A stretch of DNA of 64,000 bases from Devosia submarina (GTDB taxonomy: Bacteria; Pseudomonadota; Alphaproteobacteria; Rhizobiales; Devosiaceae): positions 248,001 to 312,000 of the forward strand of contig NZ_PYWB01000002.1 in NCBI RefSeq assembly GCF_003056345.1, in the 5' to 3' direction. This document shows positions 1 through 8,425 of this stretch, in pieces. Within the stretch, counting starts at the first letter, position 1, and the number at the start of each line of letters is the position of its first letter. A program made the translations under genes and the position numbers. The notes under the pieces were generated by a model. The model saw only the letters and a list, made by a program, of their open reading frames with translations. It had not been told where the DNA came from and ran no database searches.

Positions 1-124
1 GCGCTTCCTGGGAGCGGGCAACAAGCACGAGGCGGGCGCCGCGGCGGGCGAATTCATGGGCGATGGCGCGCCCATTGCCGCTGGAAGCCCCGGTGACAAC
101 AACGACATGATCGCGCAGGTTCAA
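1..124 (-). CDS. SDR-family dehydrogenase, N-terminus only (runs off the left edge)
   Basis: Read on the minus strand from a TTG at 124, the frame gives MNLRDHVVVVTGASSGNG, the TGxxxGxG dinucleotide-binding turn that opens short-chain dehydrogenases, followed by an alpha helix and a second strand (RLVLVARSQ). Only about 41 residues lie in the window, so neither the catalytic Ser-Tyr-Lys nor the substrate can be judged. TTG at 124 is chosen because the protein then starts two residues before LRD, as in many relatives. The frame stays open upstream without an obvious ATG, so the start is uncertain. The fourth fold residue is Asn (GNG) where Ile is commoner (GIG). Confidence 0.8.
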   Translation of the reverse strand, partial: MNLRDHVVVVTGASSGNGRAIAHEFARRGARLVLVARSQEA

Positions 125-267
125 GGCTGATGCTCCATCTGGCTGCGGAGCTGGAGCAATGCGTAACGCCGCGTCATTTCAAAGGGCGATCAGCTACTCA
201 GCTCAAGTTTGAGACGGCAATGCCAGCCCTCGCGGTTTGTTCCCGACGCGGCACATCCTTGCGGGGA

Positions 268-2337
268 TTAGTGCCCCGGTGGCGCTTTGGCGGAGAGCAT
301 TTCCTCGATCGTGCCGGCAAGGGCGGACAGCTCGAAAGGCTTGGTCATCAGCCGCGTTCCGGGCTCGAGTTCGTCCCCGTTCAGGCCCGCGCCCTTGGCG
401 TAGCCTGTTAAAAACAAAACCGGGAGCGACGGGCGAATCTCGCGGGCGAGCTTGACCAATTGCTGGCCGTTCATGCCGGGCAAGCCAATGTCGGAGATCA
501 GCAGGTCGATCCTGAGATCGGATTGCAGGATCGCAAGGCCCGCATTTCCGTCCACCGCAAATGCGGACTTGATGTTGAAATCATCAAGCACCGAACCGAT
601 CAGCATGCGGATGGCCGGATCGTCCTCCACCACCAGCACGGTTCCTCCATGCACGAGGGAAGTCGGCGCCATGGACGCAGGCATTGGCTCGTCCACACTT
701 GGCTGGGCCGGAGGCAAGAACATGGTGACGGTTGTGCCTGCGCCGGGCGCGCTGTCGATAGTGACATCGCCGCCGATCTGGCCCATGAAACCGTGGATCA
801 TGGAAAGGCCCAGGCCCGTTCCCTGCCCTAATGGCTTGGTGGTGAAAAACGGATCAAAGGCTTTCCTCATCACCTCGGGCGGCATGCCGCTGCCATTGTC
901 GGCTACGCTGACGGTGAGATAATCGCCCGCAGGCAGTCGCGGCCCGCTGGTTGGAAGGTGCCGGCTGCCCAGGGCAATTGTGATCACCCCGCCATCGGGC
1001 ATGGCGTCGCGCGCATTGATGGCGAGGTTGAGGATGGCGCTTTCCAGTTGCGCGGCATCGGCCCGGGCCCACCATTCGCCGGGCGGCACGTCGATGCCGA
1101 TGTCGATGGCTTCGCCGAGGGTTCGGCGCAGCAGATCGTGGAGCGAGCGGACGAGTTGGCCAATTTCAACGGCCTGCACGTCGAGCGCCTGGCGGCGGCC
1201 AAAGGCAAGGAGGCGCTGGGTCAACGAGGCCGCGCGGCGCGAAGAGGTGACTGCCCCATCGATGAAACGGGCGATATCGTCGTAGCGCCCGGCGGCAAGG
1301 CGGCGCTGGATAACGTCCAGGCTACCGATGATGCCGGCAAGCATGTTGTTGAAGTCATGGGCGATCCCGCCGGTGAGCTGGCCGATGGCTTCCATTTTTT
1401 GCGCCTGTCGCAGGGCTTCCTCGGTGTTGCGCAATTCCTCGGCGGCCTGGTGTTCGGCAGTGATATCCCGGCCCACGGCATGAACGACGCCATCTTCCAC
1501 CACGCCGCGCCAGTCAAACAGGCGATAGCTGCCGTCCCGGGCGCGGTAGCGGTTTTGAATGGTTATGACATCATCGCTTGCGGCCTGGTGCGCCACATAG
1601 CTTGCGGTGCGATCGCGATCCTCAGGGTGCATGAACTCGAAGATGGATTTGCCGATCATCTCTTGCGGGTCCCAGCCCAGGAGCCGCTTGGCACTCGGAT
1701 TGACCGAAAGGATGATGCCGGCCTCATCGCGCACCAGCATCACTTCCTGGGAGATGCGCCAGAGACGGTCATGATCCCTTTGCCGCTCCCGGGCTTCGCT
1801 ACGTCGTAGGGCAGCTTCGGCTTGCGATTGCCTATAGGCTGACCAGGTCCGGGCGGCGACCTCGCGGACCAGGACCGCTTCGGCCTCGGTCCAGTGTCGC
1901 TCCTGGGCAGAGTGGACATAAAGAATGCCAGTCAGCGCGCCTTCCCGTAGCAATGGCGCAACGATCAGCGCTTTGGTGCCGATGCTGCGCCAAGTCTGGA
2001 GATGGCCTTGCTCGACCCGCGCATCCTCGTCGCAATGATCAACGACCAAAGTTTCGCCGCGGCGCAATTGGTTGATGATCTGGGGGCCAAAGGCATCAAG
2101 GACGCGCGCTTCGCCTGCCAGCGACCCCATGGACCCAGCCCAGTCGCTCTCGACGCGGACGACCAGTCCGTCTTCGATGATGTCACCAAAACCAGTGCGA
2201 CCGGCTCCGAGGTGACGCCCAAGCAGTTCGGCCGCAATCGCTGTCATTGCCGCCGCGGAAGCGGCACCGCGTAGTGCTTCTTCCAGATCAAGAAGAAACT
2301 GGAGCCTTGCTTCGGCTGGCGAGACAGGATCAGGCAA
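268..2337 (-). CDS. Hybrid sensor histidine kinase (GAF-PAS-HisKA-HATPase-REC)
   Basis: A 689-residue soluble hybrid kinase with no membrane segment or signal peptide. A GAF-like domain covers about 20-170 and a PAS domain about 190-300. HisKA holds the phosphoacceptor His327 in GGIAHDFNN. The ATPase domain has an N-box (Asn437, Asn441) and the G boxes DNGSGM and GQGTGLGLS. A C-terminal receiver (about 566-680) has acidic pocket EDD, phospho-Asp616 in SDIGLPG and Lys666 in TKPF. All key residues are intact, so it should autophosphorylate and pass phosphate to its own receiver. No DNA-binding output gene is adjacent, so the partner is unknown. The start is a TTG with a weak ribosome site. It diverges from the GGDEF-EAL gene across about 260 bp. 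Confidence 0.93.
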   Translation of the reverse strand: MPDPVSPAEARLQFLLDLEEALRGAASAAAMTAIAAELLGRHLGAGRTGFGDIIEDGLVVRVESDWAGSMGSLAGEARVLDAFGPQIINQLRRGETLVVDHCDEDARVEQGHLQTWRSIGTKALIVAPLLREGALTGILYVHSAQERHWTEAEAVLVREVAARTWSAYRQSQAEAALRRSEARERQRDHDRLWRISQEVMLVRDEAGIILSVNPSAKRLLGWDPQEMIGKSIFEFMHPEDRDRTASYVAHQAASDDVITIQNRYRARDGSYRLFDWRGVVEDGVVHAVGRDITAEHQAAEELRNTEEALRQAQKMEAIGQLTGGIAHDFNNMLAGIIGSLDVIQRRLAAGRYDDIARFIDGAVTSSRRAASLTQRLLAFGRRQALDVQAVEIGQLVRSLHDLLRRTLGEAIDIGIDVPPGEWWARADAAQLESAILNLAINARDAMPDGGVITIALGSRHLPTSGPRLPAGDYLTVSVADNGSGMPPEVMRKAFDPFFTTKPLGQGTGLGLSMIHGFMGQIGGDVTIDSAPGAGTTVTMFLPPAQPSVDEPMPASMAPTSLVHGGTVLVVEDDPAIRMLIGSVLDDFNIKSAFAVDGNAGLAILQSDLRIDLLISDIGLPGMNGQQLVKLAREIRPSLPVLFLTGYAKGAGLNGDELEPGTRLMTKPFELSALAGTIEEMLSAKAPPGH

Positions 2338-2599
2338 AATGACGAATCCCAGATGACCTCATGTGGCTAGCACGCCTCGCTGATTTGAGCGAGGGCGGGA
2401 TCGGGTTTGCAAGACGGGAAGAACCTCGTGCGGATGGAGTCCGCTAGTGCCTGAGGGGCCTCCCCCGGCTTGTTGCAAGTGCCAAGCCTGCCTTGGGAAG
2501 GCTTTAAGAGCTGAGTAACTACGCTGCAAACTTGGGCGGTGGGGAAGGAATTTCTTTCGAGGTGCGCCGCTAAGCAGGACGGGAGGAACCAAGCTTTTC

Positions 2600-4822
2600 A
2601 TGTCCAGTTTGCACCCGACCGGCTCGACCAGCACAAGGTCTATTGCTTTCGTCTCCCTGGCGCTCGCCTTGGCGCTAGTGATGGCGTTTGTCATGGCCGC
2701 CTGGTGGGCGGTGGACAAGATCGATACGCGCGAACTGCTCAATGAACGGCAAAGCATTGCCGCGGGGCTGGTTGCACGCAAGAACCGCATTGCTCAGGAG
2801 CAGGACAGCTCGGCCGTCGGGGACGATGCTGTTGTGAATTTGCGCGCGAACAATCAGCCCTGGATTGCCAGAAATCTTGCGGATTGGATGAGCCAATTCT
2901 TTTCACATGACCGCGTCTACGTGCTGGCGCCTGATGATCGTGTGGTGCGGGCGGCGGAGGCGGGCGAACAGATCCCGTCCATCATCGATCTGCGCGACCG
3001 GGCCGTGGTTGAGCCCATAATTGCCAAGCTTCGGGAGAAGCTTGCCGTGGCTGCCAATGAGGGTGATGCCTCCATGGCAGCGCCCATGGGAACGGGGAAT
3101 ACCGACACGGTTCGCCTCCCGAGCAACGAGCTGGCCTATGTCAGTGTCCGCCCGATAGTGCCGTCCAGCGGCGCCGTTGTGCAGAGGCCGGGCGAAGAAT
3201 TCCTGGTCATTTCGGTGGTGGCGCTGGACGGCGATGTGCTGGGGGAGCTCGGCCAACAGCTGGGCTTGCCGGATCTAAGGATCGGAGGCCCCGGAAAGGG
3301 GAAAGGCGCGCTGCCCGTGGTGAACAATGCGGGGCGCACGATGGGCTTTGCCGTCTGGACGCCCAAGAAGCCGGCGCTTGTGTTGATGCAGGAGACGGCA
3401 CCTGCAACGCTGGGCCTGTTGCTGGTGGGCGGGCTGAGCCTGTTCGGATTCCTGATGTGGCTGCGCCGGACCATGTCGGCCCTGGAAAAGAGCCAGGCGC
3501 AGATCGAATATCTGGCGTTTCACGATCCCCTGACGGGAGTTGCCAACAGGGCGCTGTTTGATGTGCGGCTGCGCAATGCCCTCCACTATGAATATCTGGC
3601 TAAGGCCAAGGTGGCGCTGGTGTCCATTGATCTTGATACGTTCAAGGAGATCAATGACAGCCTTGGGCATGGGGCGGGCGATGAGCTGATCAAACAGGTC
3701 GCCAAGCGCCTCTCGAGCAGGCTTCCTGAAGGTGCGACGCTGACGCGGCTGGGTGGCGACGAGTTCGCAGTGGTGCAGCCTGGCGTGGTCAGTGAGGGCC
3801 ATGCGCGTTTCCTTTGCCAGACGCTGCTCGACACGTTCCATGATCCATTCCTGCTTGCGGGCGAATACGTCCGGGTGACGGCCAGCATGGGCCTAGCGCT
3901 GGAATCGGGCGAGGCCGTGTCGTCAACCGAGATCATGCGCCGGGCGGACGTTGCGCTCTATGCGGTGAAAGCGGCAGGGCGGGATGGCTTTCGCTGTTAT
4001 GAGCAGTCGATGGATCAGTCGCGGCGCGACAAGCGGACGCTCGAGATCGATTTGCGCAATGCGCTGGTGACCAATAGCGGGCTGCACCTCCTCTACCAGC
4101 CGATCTTTGACGCGGTGAGCAGCGCCATTGTTGGGGCCGAGGCGCTGGTGCGGTGGGAGCATCCCACCAGAGGCAATCTTACGCCCGATCTTTTTATCAG
4201 CGTTGCAGAAGAGCAAGGCGTGATTGAGCGATTGGGTCTTTGGGTGCTGAACGAGGCCTGCCGGTTTGCTGCCAATTCCGCCCTGCCCTGGGTGGCGGTC
4301 AATGTTTCCCCGCTGCAATTCAACAATGCTCATTTCGCGCAAAGCGTTCTTGATGTGCTGCGCGCCCAAAATCTGCCACCGCACCGGCTGCAGATCGAAA
4401 TTACCGAAGGGCTGCTGCTGCAGAACTCGCCTGTGGTGCGCGCGAGCCTGGAATCGCTTCGCGCCAATGGTATCGCCATTGCCCTCGACGATTTCGGGAC
4501 CGGTTATTCCTCGATCGGCTATCTGCGCAACCACAGCATCGACAAGCTCAAGATTGATCGCTCCTTTACCCAGCTGATCGGCCGCGACAAGGCGACCGAA
4601 ACCATTGTCCAATCCGTTGTGGAAATGGCCGAGGCGCTTGGGATGACGGTTACAGCCGAAGGGGTGGAAGACGACCTGCAGCGTCATACGCTGGTGAAAC
4701 TGGGCTGTGCAACGCTGCAGGGTTATCTCCTTTCGCGGCCCATTGCTGGAGAGCGGCTCGAGGATCTGCTCGCCAGCGACTTGGCCGGCGCGTCCATGCG
4801 GAAACAACCAGCACTTCGCTAG
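2600..4822 (+). CDS. CHASE4-like GGDEF-EAL cyclic-di-GMP protein
   Basis: A 740-residue inner-membrane protein with an N-terminal membrane segment (about 16-38), a periplasmic CHASE4-like sensor (about 45-260), a second membrane helix (about 268-288), then GGDEF (about 300-465) and EAL (about 478-725). The cyclase signature is an exact GGDEF at 385-389. No RxxD product-inhibition site lies five residues before it. The phosphodiesterase half keeps EAL (514-516), NVSP Asn568, DDFGTG (630-635), KID Lys651 and AEGVE, so both activities look possible. It probably makes or degrades c-di-GMP in response to a periplasmic signal. The convergent neighbour is a permease. c-di-GMP often controls cellulose-like synthases such as the one at 16-20 kb, but no direct link is visible. 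Confidence 0.93.
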   Translation: MSSLHPTGSTSTRSIAFVSLALALALVMAFVMAAWWAVDKIDTRELLNERQSIAAGLVARKNRIAQEQDSSAVGDDAVVNLRANNQPWIARNLADWMSQFFSHDRVYVLAPDDRVVRAAEAGEQIPSIIDLRDRAVVEPIIAKLREKLAVAANEGDASMAAPMGTGNTDTVRLPSNELAYVSVRPIVPSSGAVVQRPGEEFLVISVVALDGDVLGELGQQLGLPDLRIGGPGKGKGALPVVNNAGRTMGFAVWTPKKPALVLMQETAPATLGLLLVGGLSLFGFLMWLRRTMSALEKSQAQIEYLAFHDPLTGVANRALFDVRLRNALHYEYLAKAKVALVSIDLDTFKEINDSLGHGAGDELIKQVAKRLSSRLPEGATLTRLGGDEFAVVQPGVVSEGHARFLCQTLLDTFHDPFLLAGEYVRVTASMGLALESGEAVSSTEIMRRADVALYAVKAAGRDGFRCYEQSMDQSRRDKRTLEIDLRNALVTNSGLHLLYQPIFDAVSSAIVGAEALVRWEHPTRGNLTPDLFISVAEEQGVIERLGLWVLNEACRFAANSALPWVAVNVSPLQFNNAHFAQSVLDVLRAQNLPPHRLQIEITEGLLLQNSPVVRASLESLRANGIAIALDDFGTGYSSIGYLRNHSIDKLKIDRSFTQLIGRDKATETIVQSVVEMAEALGMTVTAEGVEDDLQRHTLVKLGCATLQGYLLSRPIAGERLEDLLASDLAGASMRKQPALR

Positions 4823-4838
4823 AGCTGCCCGCTGGGCC

Positions 4839-6623
4839 TTATAGAGCCCAGACCAGCAGCAGCATGGGCACGGATACAAGAACCACCAGCAGCGAGAGCG
4901 GCAGGCCGAGGCGCCAATAGTCGCCGAACCTGTATCCACCGGGCCCCATGACAAGCGTATTGCACTGATGACCTATGGGGGTGAGGAAGTCGGACCCGGC
5001 CCCAATTGCCACCGCCATCAGAAAGGCTTCAGGGCGATAGCCAAGGTCCGCCGCAAAGGTGGCGGCGATTGGGGCCATCACCAGCACGGTAGCGGCGTTG
5101 TTCAAAAACGGCGTCACGGCCATGGCCGCCACCATGATGAGAGCCAAGGCGCCATAGGAGGGCAGGATGCTTGCCGTGCTGGAAAGCCAACCGGCGATGA
5201 GATCGGTTGCTCCCGTGGTGCGCAGGGAGTCGCTCACCGGGATCAGGGCTGCCAGCATGATCAGGATGGGTGCATCGAGATACGAATAAACATCACGCAT
5301 TGGGACCGTCCGGGTGACGACCATCAGGACCGCCGCGGCAAAGAATGCCAGAGGAACGGGCACAAGGCCGAGCGCCGTACTGCCCATGGCAAGGGCCAGG
5401 ATCACAACCGGCACAAGGCCATTGCGGATGGTACCGAGCTTGAGATGACGCTCAACCAGCGGCAGGCAATTCCACTGCCGCAGCAGTTCGGGCAGTTGAT
5501 CCATGTTGCCCTGCAGCACGATAACGTCGCCATTCTGGAACTTGATCTCACCCAAGCGTTCGGTGAAACGCTTGTCGCGCCGGCTGACGGCAAGGAGATT
5601 AAGGCCGGTCGTGTCGAACAGGGTCAACTCGCGCGCGCTACGCCCGATGAGGCTTGAATGCTCGCCCACGACAGCTTCGACAACGCCGGTGTTTTCCGAG
5701 GCGACCTGCGCGTCCCGCCGTTCGGAAAAGACGAGCTTGCCCTGCGCAACCATCTTGTCGAGCGCGTCGGGATCGCCTTCCACAAGCAGAAGATCGCCTT
5801 CGCGGATAATGGAGTCTGGCAGGGGCCGTCGATGCTTGCCGTCGGCAGAGATGATGCCGATGACCATGGCGCGCCCGCCGCCAAGGCCCTGCAGCTCGCC
5901 AATAGTTTGGCCCACGCTTGGCGATTCCATGGGGACATGGACTTCGGTCGTATAGTTTTTGATCTCGATGGCCTCGTCCATGGAGCGGCCTTCGCGCGAC
6001 CGGACGGGCAGGAGCCAGTAAAACAGCGCCAGAAAGATGATTCCAACTGCGGCAAGGGTGGCGCCGACGGGGGTAAAGTCAAACATGGTGAAGGGCGTGC
6101 CGGTCAGGTCCTCCCGCACGCGTGAAACGATGATGTTGGGGGAGGTGCCGATCTGGGTCATGAGGCCGCCCAGGAGCGAGCCGAAGGCCATGGGCATCAG
6201 GAACATCGAAGGCGACACGCCCGAGCTGCGTGCCATCTGGAACGCGATGGGGATCATGATCGCCAGGGCGCCGATATTCTTGATAAAGGCCGAAAGCACG
6301 GTAACGACCAGCACAAGCAGGATCAATTGGGCACGCGGCGTGCTCACCCCCGGGGCAAACCGGCGCACGGCGACTTCCATGATGCCGCTTCGGGCAACAG
6401 CTGCACTGACCACGAGGGCACTGCCGACAATAACGACAATGTCGTCGGAAAGGCCGGAGAATGCCGCGTCGGGCGGAACGATCCCCACGGCAACTGCCAC
6501 GAGCAAAGCGCCTGCTGCAACAAGATCGTAGCGCCAGCGCCCCCACACAAAAGCGACCATCATCGCGGCGATGACGGCAAAGGCGAGAAGCTGGGCAGTG
6601 GTCATAGGCAAGGGCTCCGGCAA
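4839..6623 (-). CDS. SLC13/DASS-type anion permease with two RCK-C (TrkA-C) domains
   Basis: A 594-residue polytopic membrane protein. The N-terminal helices are followed by a soluble insert (about 210-380) containing two TrkA-C-like repeats (segments VHVPMESPSVGQTIGEL and GEHSSLIGRSARELTL). A second membrane half contains the family motifs NNAATVLVMAP and GAGSDFLTPIGHQ. This architecture is typical of sodium- or proton-coupled sulfate, phosphate or dicarboxylate carriers of the divalent anion symporter family. The substrate cannot be read from sequence; sulfate or related oxyanions are common for RCK-containing members. The gene converges on the GGDEF-EAL gene with 16 bp between stops, which can form a small CTGGGC/GCCCAG hairpin. 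The start is ATG at 6623-6603 region as annotated at 6623 or a few codons inward. Confidence 0.88.
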   Translation of the reverse strand: MPEPLPMTTAQLLAFAVIAAMMVAFVWGRWRYDLVAAGALLVAVAVGIVPPDAAFSGLSDDIVVIVGSALVVSAAVARSGIMEVAVRRFAPGVSTPRAQLILLVLVVTVLSAFIKNIGALAIMIPIAFQMARSSGVSPSMFLMPMAFGSLLGGLMTQIGTSPNIIVSRVREDLTGTPFTMFDFTPVGATLAAVGIIFLALFYWLLPVRSREGRSMDEAIEIKNYTTEVHVPMESPSVGQTIGELQGLGGGRAMVIGIISADGKHRRPLPDSIIREGDLLLVEGDPDALDKMVAQGKLVFSERRDAQVASENTGVVEAVVGEHSSLIGRSARELTLFDTTGLNLLAVSRRDKRFTERLGEIKFQNGDVIVLQGNMDQLPELLRQWNCLPLVERHLKLGTIRNGLVPVVILALAMGSTALGLVPVPLAFFAAAVLMVVTRTVPMRDVYSYLDAPILIMLAALIPVSDSLRTTGATDLIAGWLSSTASILPSYGALALIMVAAMAVTPFLNNAATVLVMAPIAATFAADLGYRPEAFLMAVAIGAGSDFLTPIGHQCNTLVMGPGGYRFGDYWRLGLPLSLLVVLVSVPMLLLVWAL

Positions 6624-6747
6624 AACCGCACAACGCGGCTGGATCGTTTTTCAGCAGGGTCGATAAACATTTTTTTGTTGGCCTCCCACCGGCTAATCAC
6701 CTCGTGGAAGTTTCAGGGCTGAAGTAGGGGAAGGTGCTGTTAAGCGG

Positions 6748-6773
6748 GGAACGTTTTGGGACGGGTTGCTGTT
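6748..6773 (+). promoter_or_regulatory. Candidate EcfG (general stress sigma) promoter before the DUF892 gene
   Basis: GGAAC at 6748-6752 is followed after 17 bases by TGTT at 6770-6773, one mismatch from the alphaproteobacterial EcfG consensus GGAAC-N16/17-CGTT. It lies 35 bp before the start codon of a DUF892 stress-type protein, the right distance and a sensible target. The assignment is by consensus only. Confidence 0.55.
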
Positions 6774-6808
6774 GGGAGGCAACAAGCAAAACACAAGAGG
6801 ATAGCGCC

Positions 6809-7300
6809 ATGGCGAACCCCAAGACCCTTGAAGATGCTTTTTACGAAGGCCTGAAGGATATCTATTTCGCCGAGCGGACCTCCGTGCGGGCGCTCAAAAA
6901 AGCCGCTAAGGCTGCGCAGGAGCCAAAGCTCAAGGAGGCTCTCGAGCGCCATGAAGAGGAAAGTGCGCAGCAGGTGGAGCGCCTGCAGCAAGTGTTCGAG
7001 ATTTTCGGGAAGGCTGCGCGTGGCAAGACCTGCGAGGCTATCCAGGGCCTGATGGCAGAGCTCGAGGAACACATCGAGGACTTCAAGGACAGCGAGGCTG
7101 CAGACGCCGTGCTGATCAGCGGCGCGCAGGCGATGGAGCACTACGAGATCGCCCGCTATGGCACGTTGCGCTCATGGGCAGCGCAGCTCGGGCTCAATGA
7201 CGCCGTCAAGCTGCTCGAGCAGACGCTGGCGGAAGAAGAAAAGACCGACGAATTGCTGACCCAGATGGCCGAAGAATTCGCCAACCGGGCTGCTGCCTAG
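6809..7300 (+). CDS. DUF892 / YciF-type ferritin-like stress protein
   Basis: A 163-residue all-helical protein that opens with TLEDAFYEGLKDIYFAE and carries HEEES, MEHYEIARYGTL and a final EEEKTDELLTQMAE helix, the pattern of the DUF892 (YciE/YciF) family of ferritin-like four-helix proteins. Glu and His residues in these helices are spaced like a di-iron site, though enzymatic activity is not established for the family. The family is known as stress-induced. ATG at 6809 is chosen because AAGAGGAT precedes it by about eight bases. It stands alone behind an EcfG-type promoter and ahead of a strong hairpin, so it is probably monocistronic and induced in general stress. Confidence 0.9.
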   Translation: MANPKTLEDAFYEGLKDIYFAERTSVRALKKAAKAAQEPKLKEALERHEEESAQQVERLQQVFEIFGKAARGKTCEAIQGLMAELEEHIEDFKDSEAADAVLISGAQAMEHYEIARYGTLRSWAAQLGLNDAVKLLEQTLAEEEKTDELLTQMAEEFANRAAA

Positions 7301-7307
7301 AACGACT

Positions 7308-7335
7308 GGCGGGAGCATCGGCTCCCGCCTCCCCC
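7308..7335 (+). terminator. Hairpin terminator-like element after the DUF892 gene
   Basis: A perfect 9-bp stem GGCGGGAGC / GCTCCCGCC with an ATCG loop begins eight bases after the DUF892 stop codon. The following tract is C-rich (TCCCCCACCC) instead of T-rich, so intrinsic termination is probable but not certain. Confidence 0.5.
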
Positions 7336-7425
7336 ACCCAAGCGGGAGAGCGCACGATCTGCTCTTCACCCCGGCACCTAAATCCTTGTACTGGTTTGCC
7401 GTGACGCACACGCACGGAAACAACC

Positions 7426-8358
7426 ATGTCCCTCCTCACAGAAGACGCCAAGGGCGTTTACATCATCGCCGTAACGCCCTTCACGCCCGAGGGCGAGGTG
7501 GATTGGGCAAGCGTTGACCGCATGGTCGACTTCTACGAGGAAAAGGGCGTTTCCGGCATGACGATCCTGGGGCAGTTGGGCGAGGCGCCCAAGCTGACGT
7601 CGGAGGAGTCCCGCGCAATCGCCAAGCGCGTACTGGACCGGGTGGGCAATCGTATGCCCATCGTTGTGGGTGTTTCGGCACCCGGCCTTGCGCCCATGCG
7701 CGAACTCGCCGATTCCGTGATGGACATGGGCGCCGCGGGGGTGATGGTGGCGCCACCCTGGACCACCAAGACGGACGATCAGGCTTATAGCTTCTACGTG
7801 TCCGTTGGTGAGGCTTTGGGCAAGACGCCCTGGGTTCTGCAGGATTATCCGCTGACCACCAATGTGACGATCGCGCCCAAGGTGATCGATCGTATCATCC
7901 GCGACGTGCCGACTTGCGTCATGCTCAAGCATGAGGACTGGCCGGGGCTCAACAAGATCAGTGCCCTACGTGCCTCGAGTGACAAGGGCGAAACGCGCCG
8001 CATCTCGATCCTGTGCGGCAATGGCGGGCTGTTTTTGCCCGAGGAAATGGGCCGCGGCGCCGATGGGGCGATGACCGGCTTCTGCTTCCCCGAGATGATG
8101 GTTGGCGTGGTCGAGCATTATGGAAAGGGCGAGGTGGAGCGCGCGCATGACCTTTTCGATGCCTATTTGCCGCTGGCTCGCTACGAGCAGCAGCAGGGAT
8201 TGGGTCTCGCGGTGCGCAAATATGTATTGGCTAAGCGCGGCGTCATTGCTTCGGCGACCCTCCGCAAACCAGGTGGCTCCCTTGGCAAACTCGACATTGC
8301 CGATGTTGAGCGGCTTTTGGCGCGGCAGGCGAAGCGTCTGCAGGAAATCGGCGCATAA
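7426..8358 (+). CDS. Dihydrodipicolinate synthase (DapA) family aldolase/lyase
   Basis: A 310-residue class I Schiff-base aldolase of the DapA/N-acetylneuraminate lyase superfamily. The TIM barrel starts VYIIAVTPFTPEGEVD. The usual GTTGE turn is GQLGEA at 49-54, Tyr141 sits in LQDYPL, and the Schiff-base Lys168 in CVMLKHED. The altered GTTGE loop (threonines replaced by Gln-Leu) argues against true lysine biosynthesis, because those threonines take part in the proton relay, and for a catabolic lyase such as a 2-keto-3-deoxy-sugar acid or hydroxy-oxo-acid aldolase. No catabolic partner is adjacent. The start is ATG at 7426. The next gene on the same strand is an unrelated sensor kinase. Confidence 0.88.
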   Translation: MSLLTEDAKGVYIIAVTPFTPEGEVDWASVDRMVDFYEEKGVSGMTILGQLGEAPKLTSEESRAIAKRVLDRVGNRMPIVVGVSAPGLAPMRELADSVMDMGAAGVMVAPPWTTKTDDQAYSFYVSVGEALGKTPWVLQDYPLTTNVTIAPKVIDRIIRDVPTCVMLKHEDWPGLNKISALRASSDKGETRRISILCGNGGLFLPEEMGRGADGAMTGFCFPEMMVGVVEHYGKGEVERAHDLFDAYLPLARYEQQQGLGLAVRKYVLAKRGVIASATLRKPGGSLGKLDIADVERLLARQAKRLQEIGA

Positions 8359-8425
8359 GAGCCGCGGCAGCAATGATATGGTCAATTCTTTGGGGTAGCA
8401 TCTTGCCCGGCGGAGGGGCAGAGCG

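Noticed and set aside
958-1809. Long open frame antisense to the hybrid kinase gene
   Set aside because: It mirrors the codon structure of the real gene in high-GC DNA, has no ribosome site and no family-like sequence.
2359-2790. A 143-codon minus-strand frame between the two signalling genes
   Set aside because: It overlaps the CHASE4 gene start, has no ribosome site or recognisable sequence; the gap is a divergent promoter region.
3923-4954. A 343-codon open frame antisense to the GGDEF-EAL gene
   Set aside because: Lies over the EAL domain, lacks motifs and crosses into the next gene; a GC-driven shadow.
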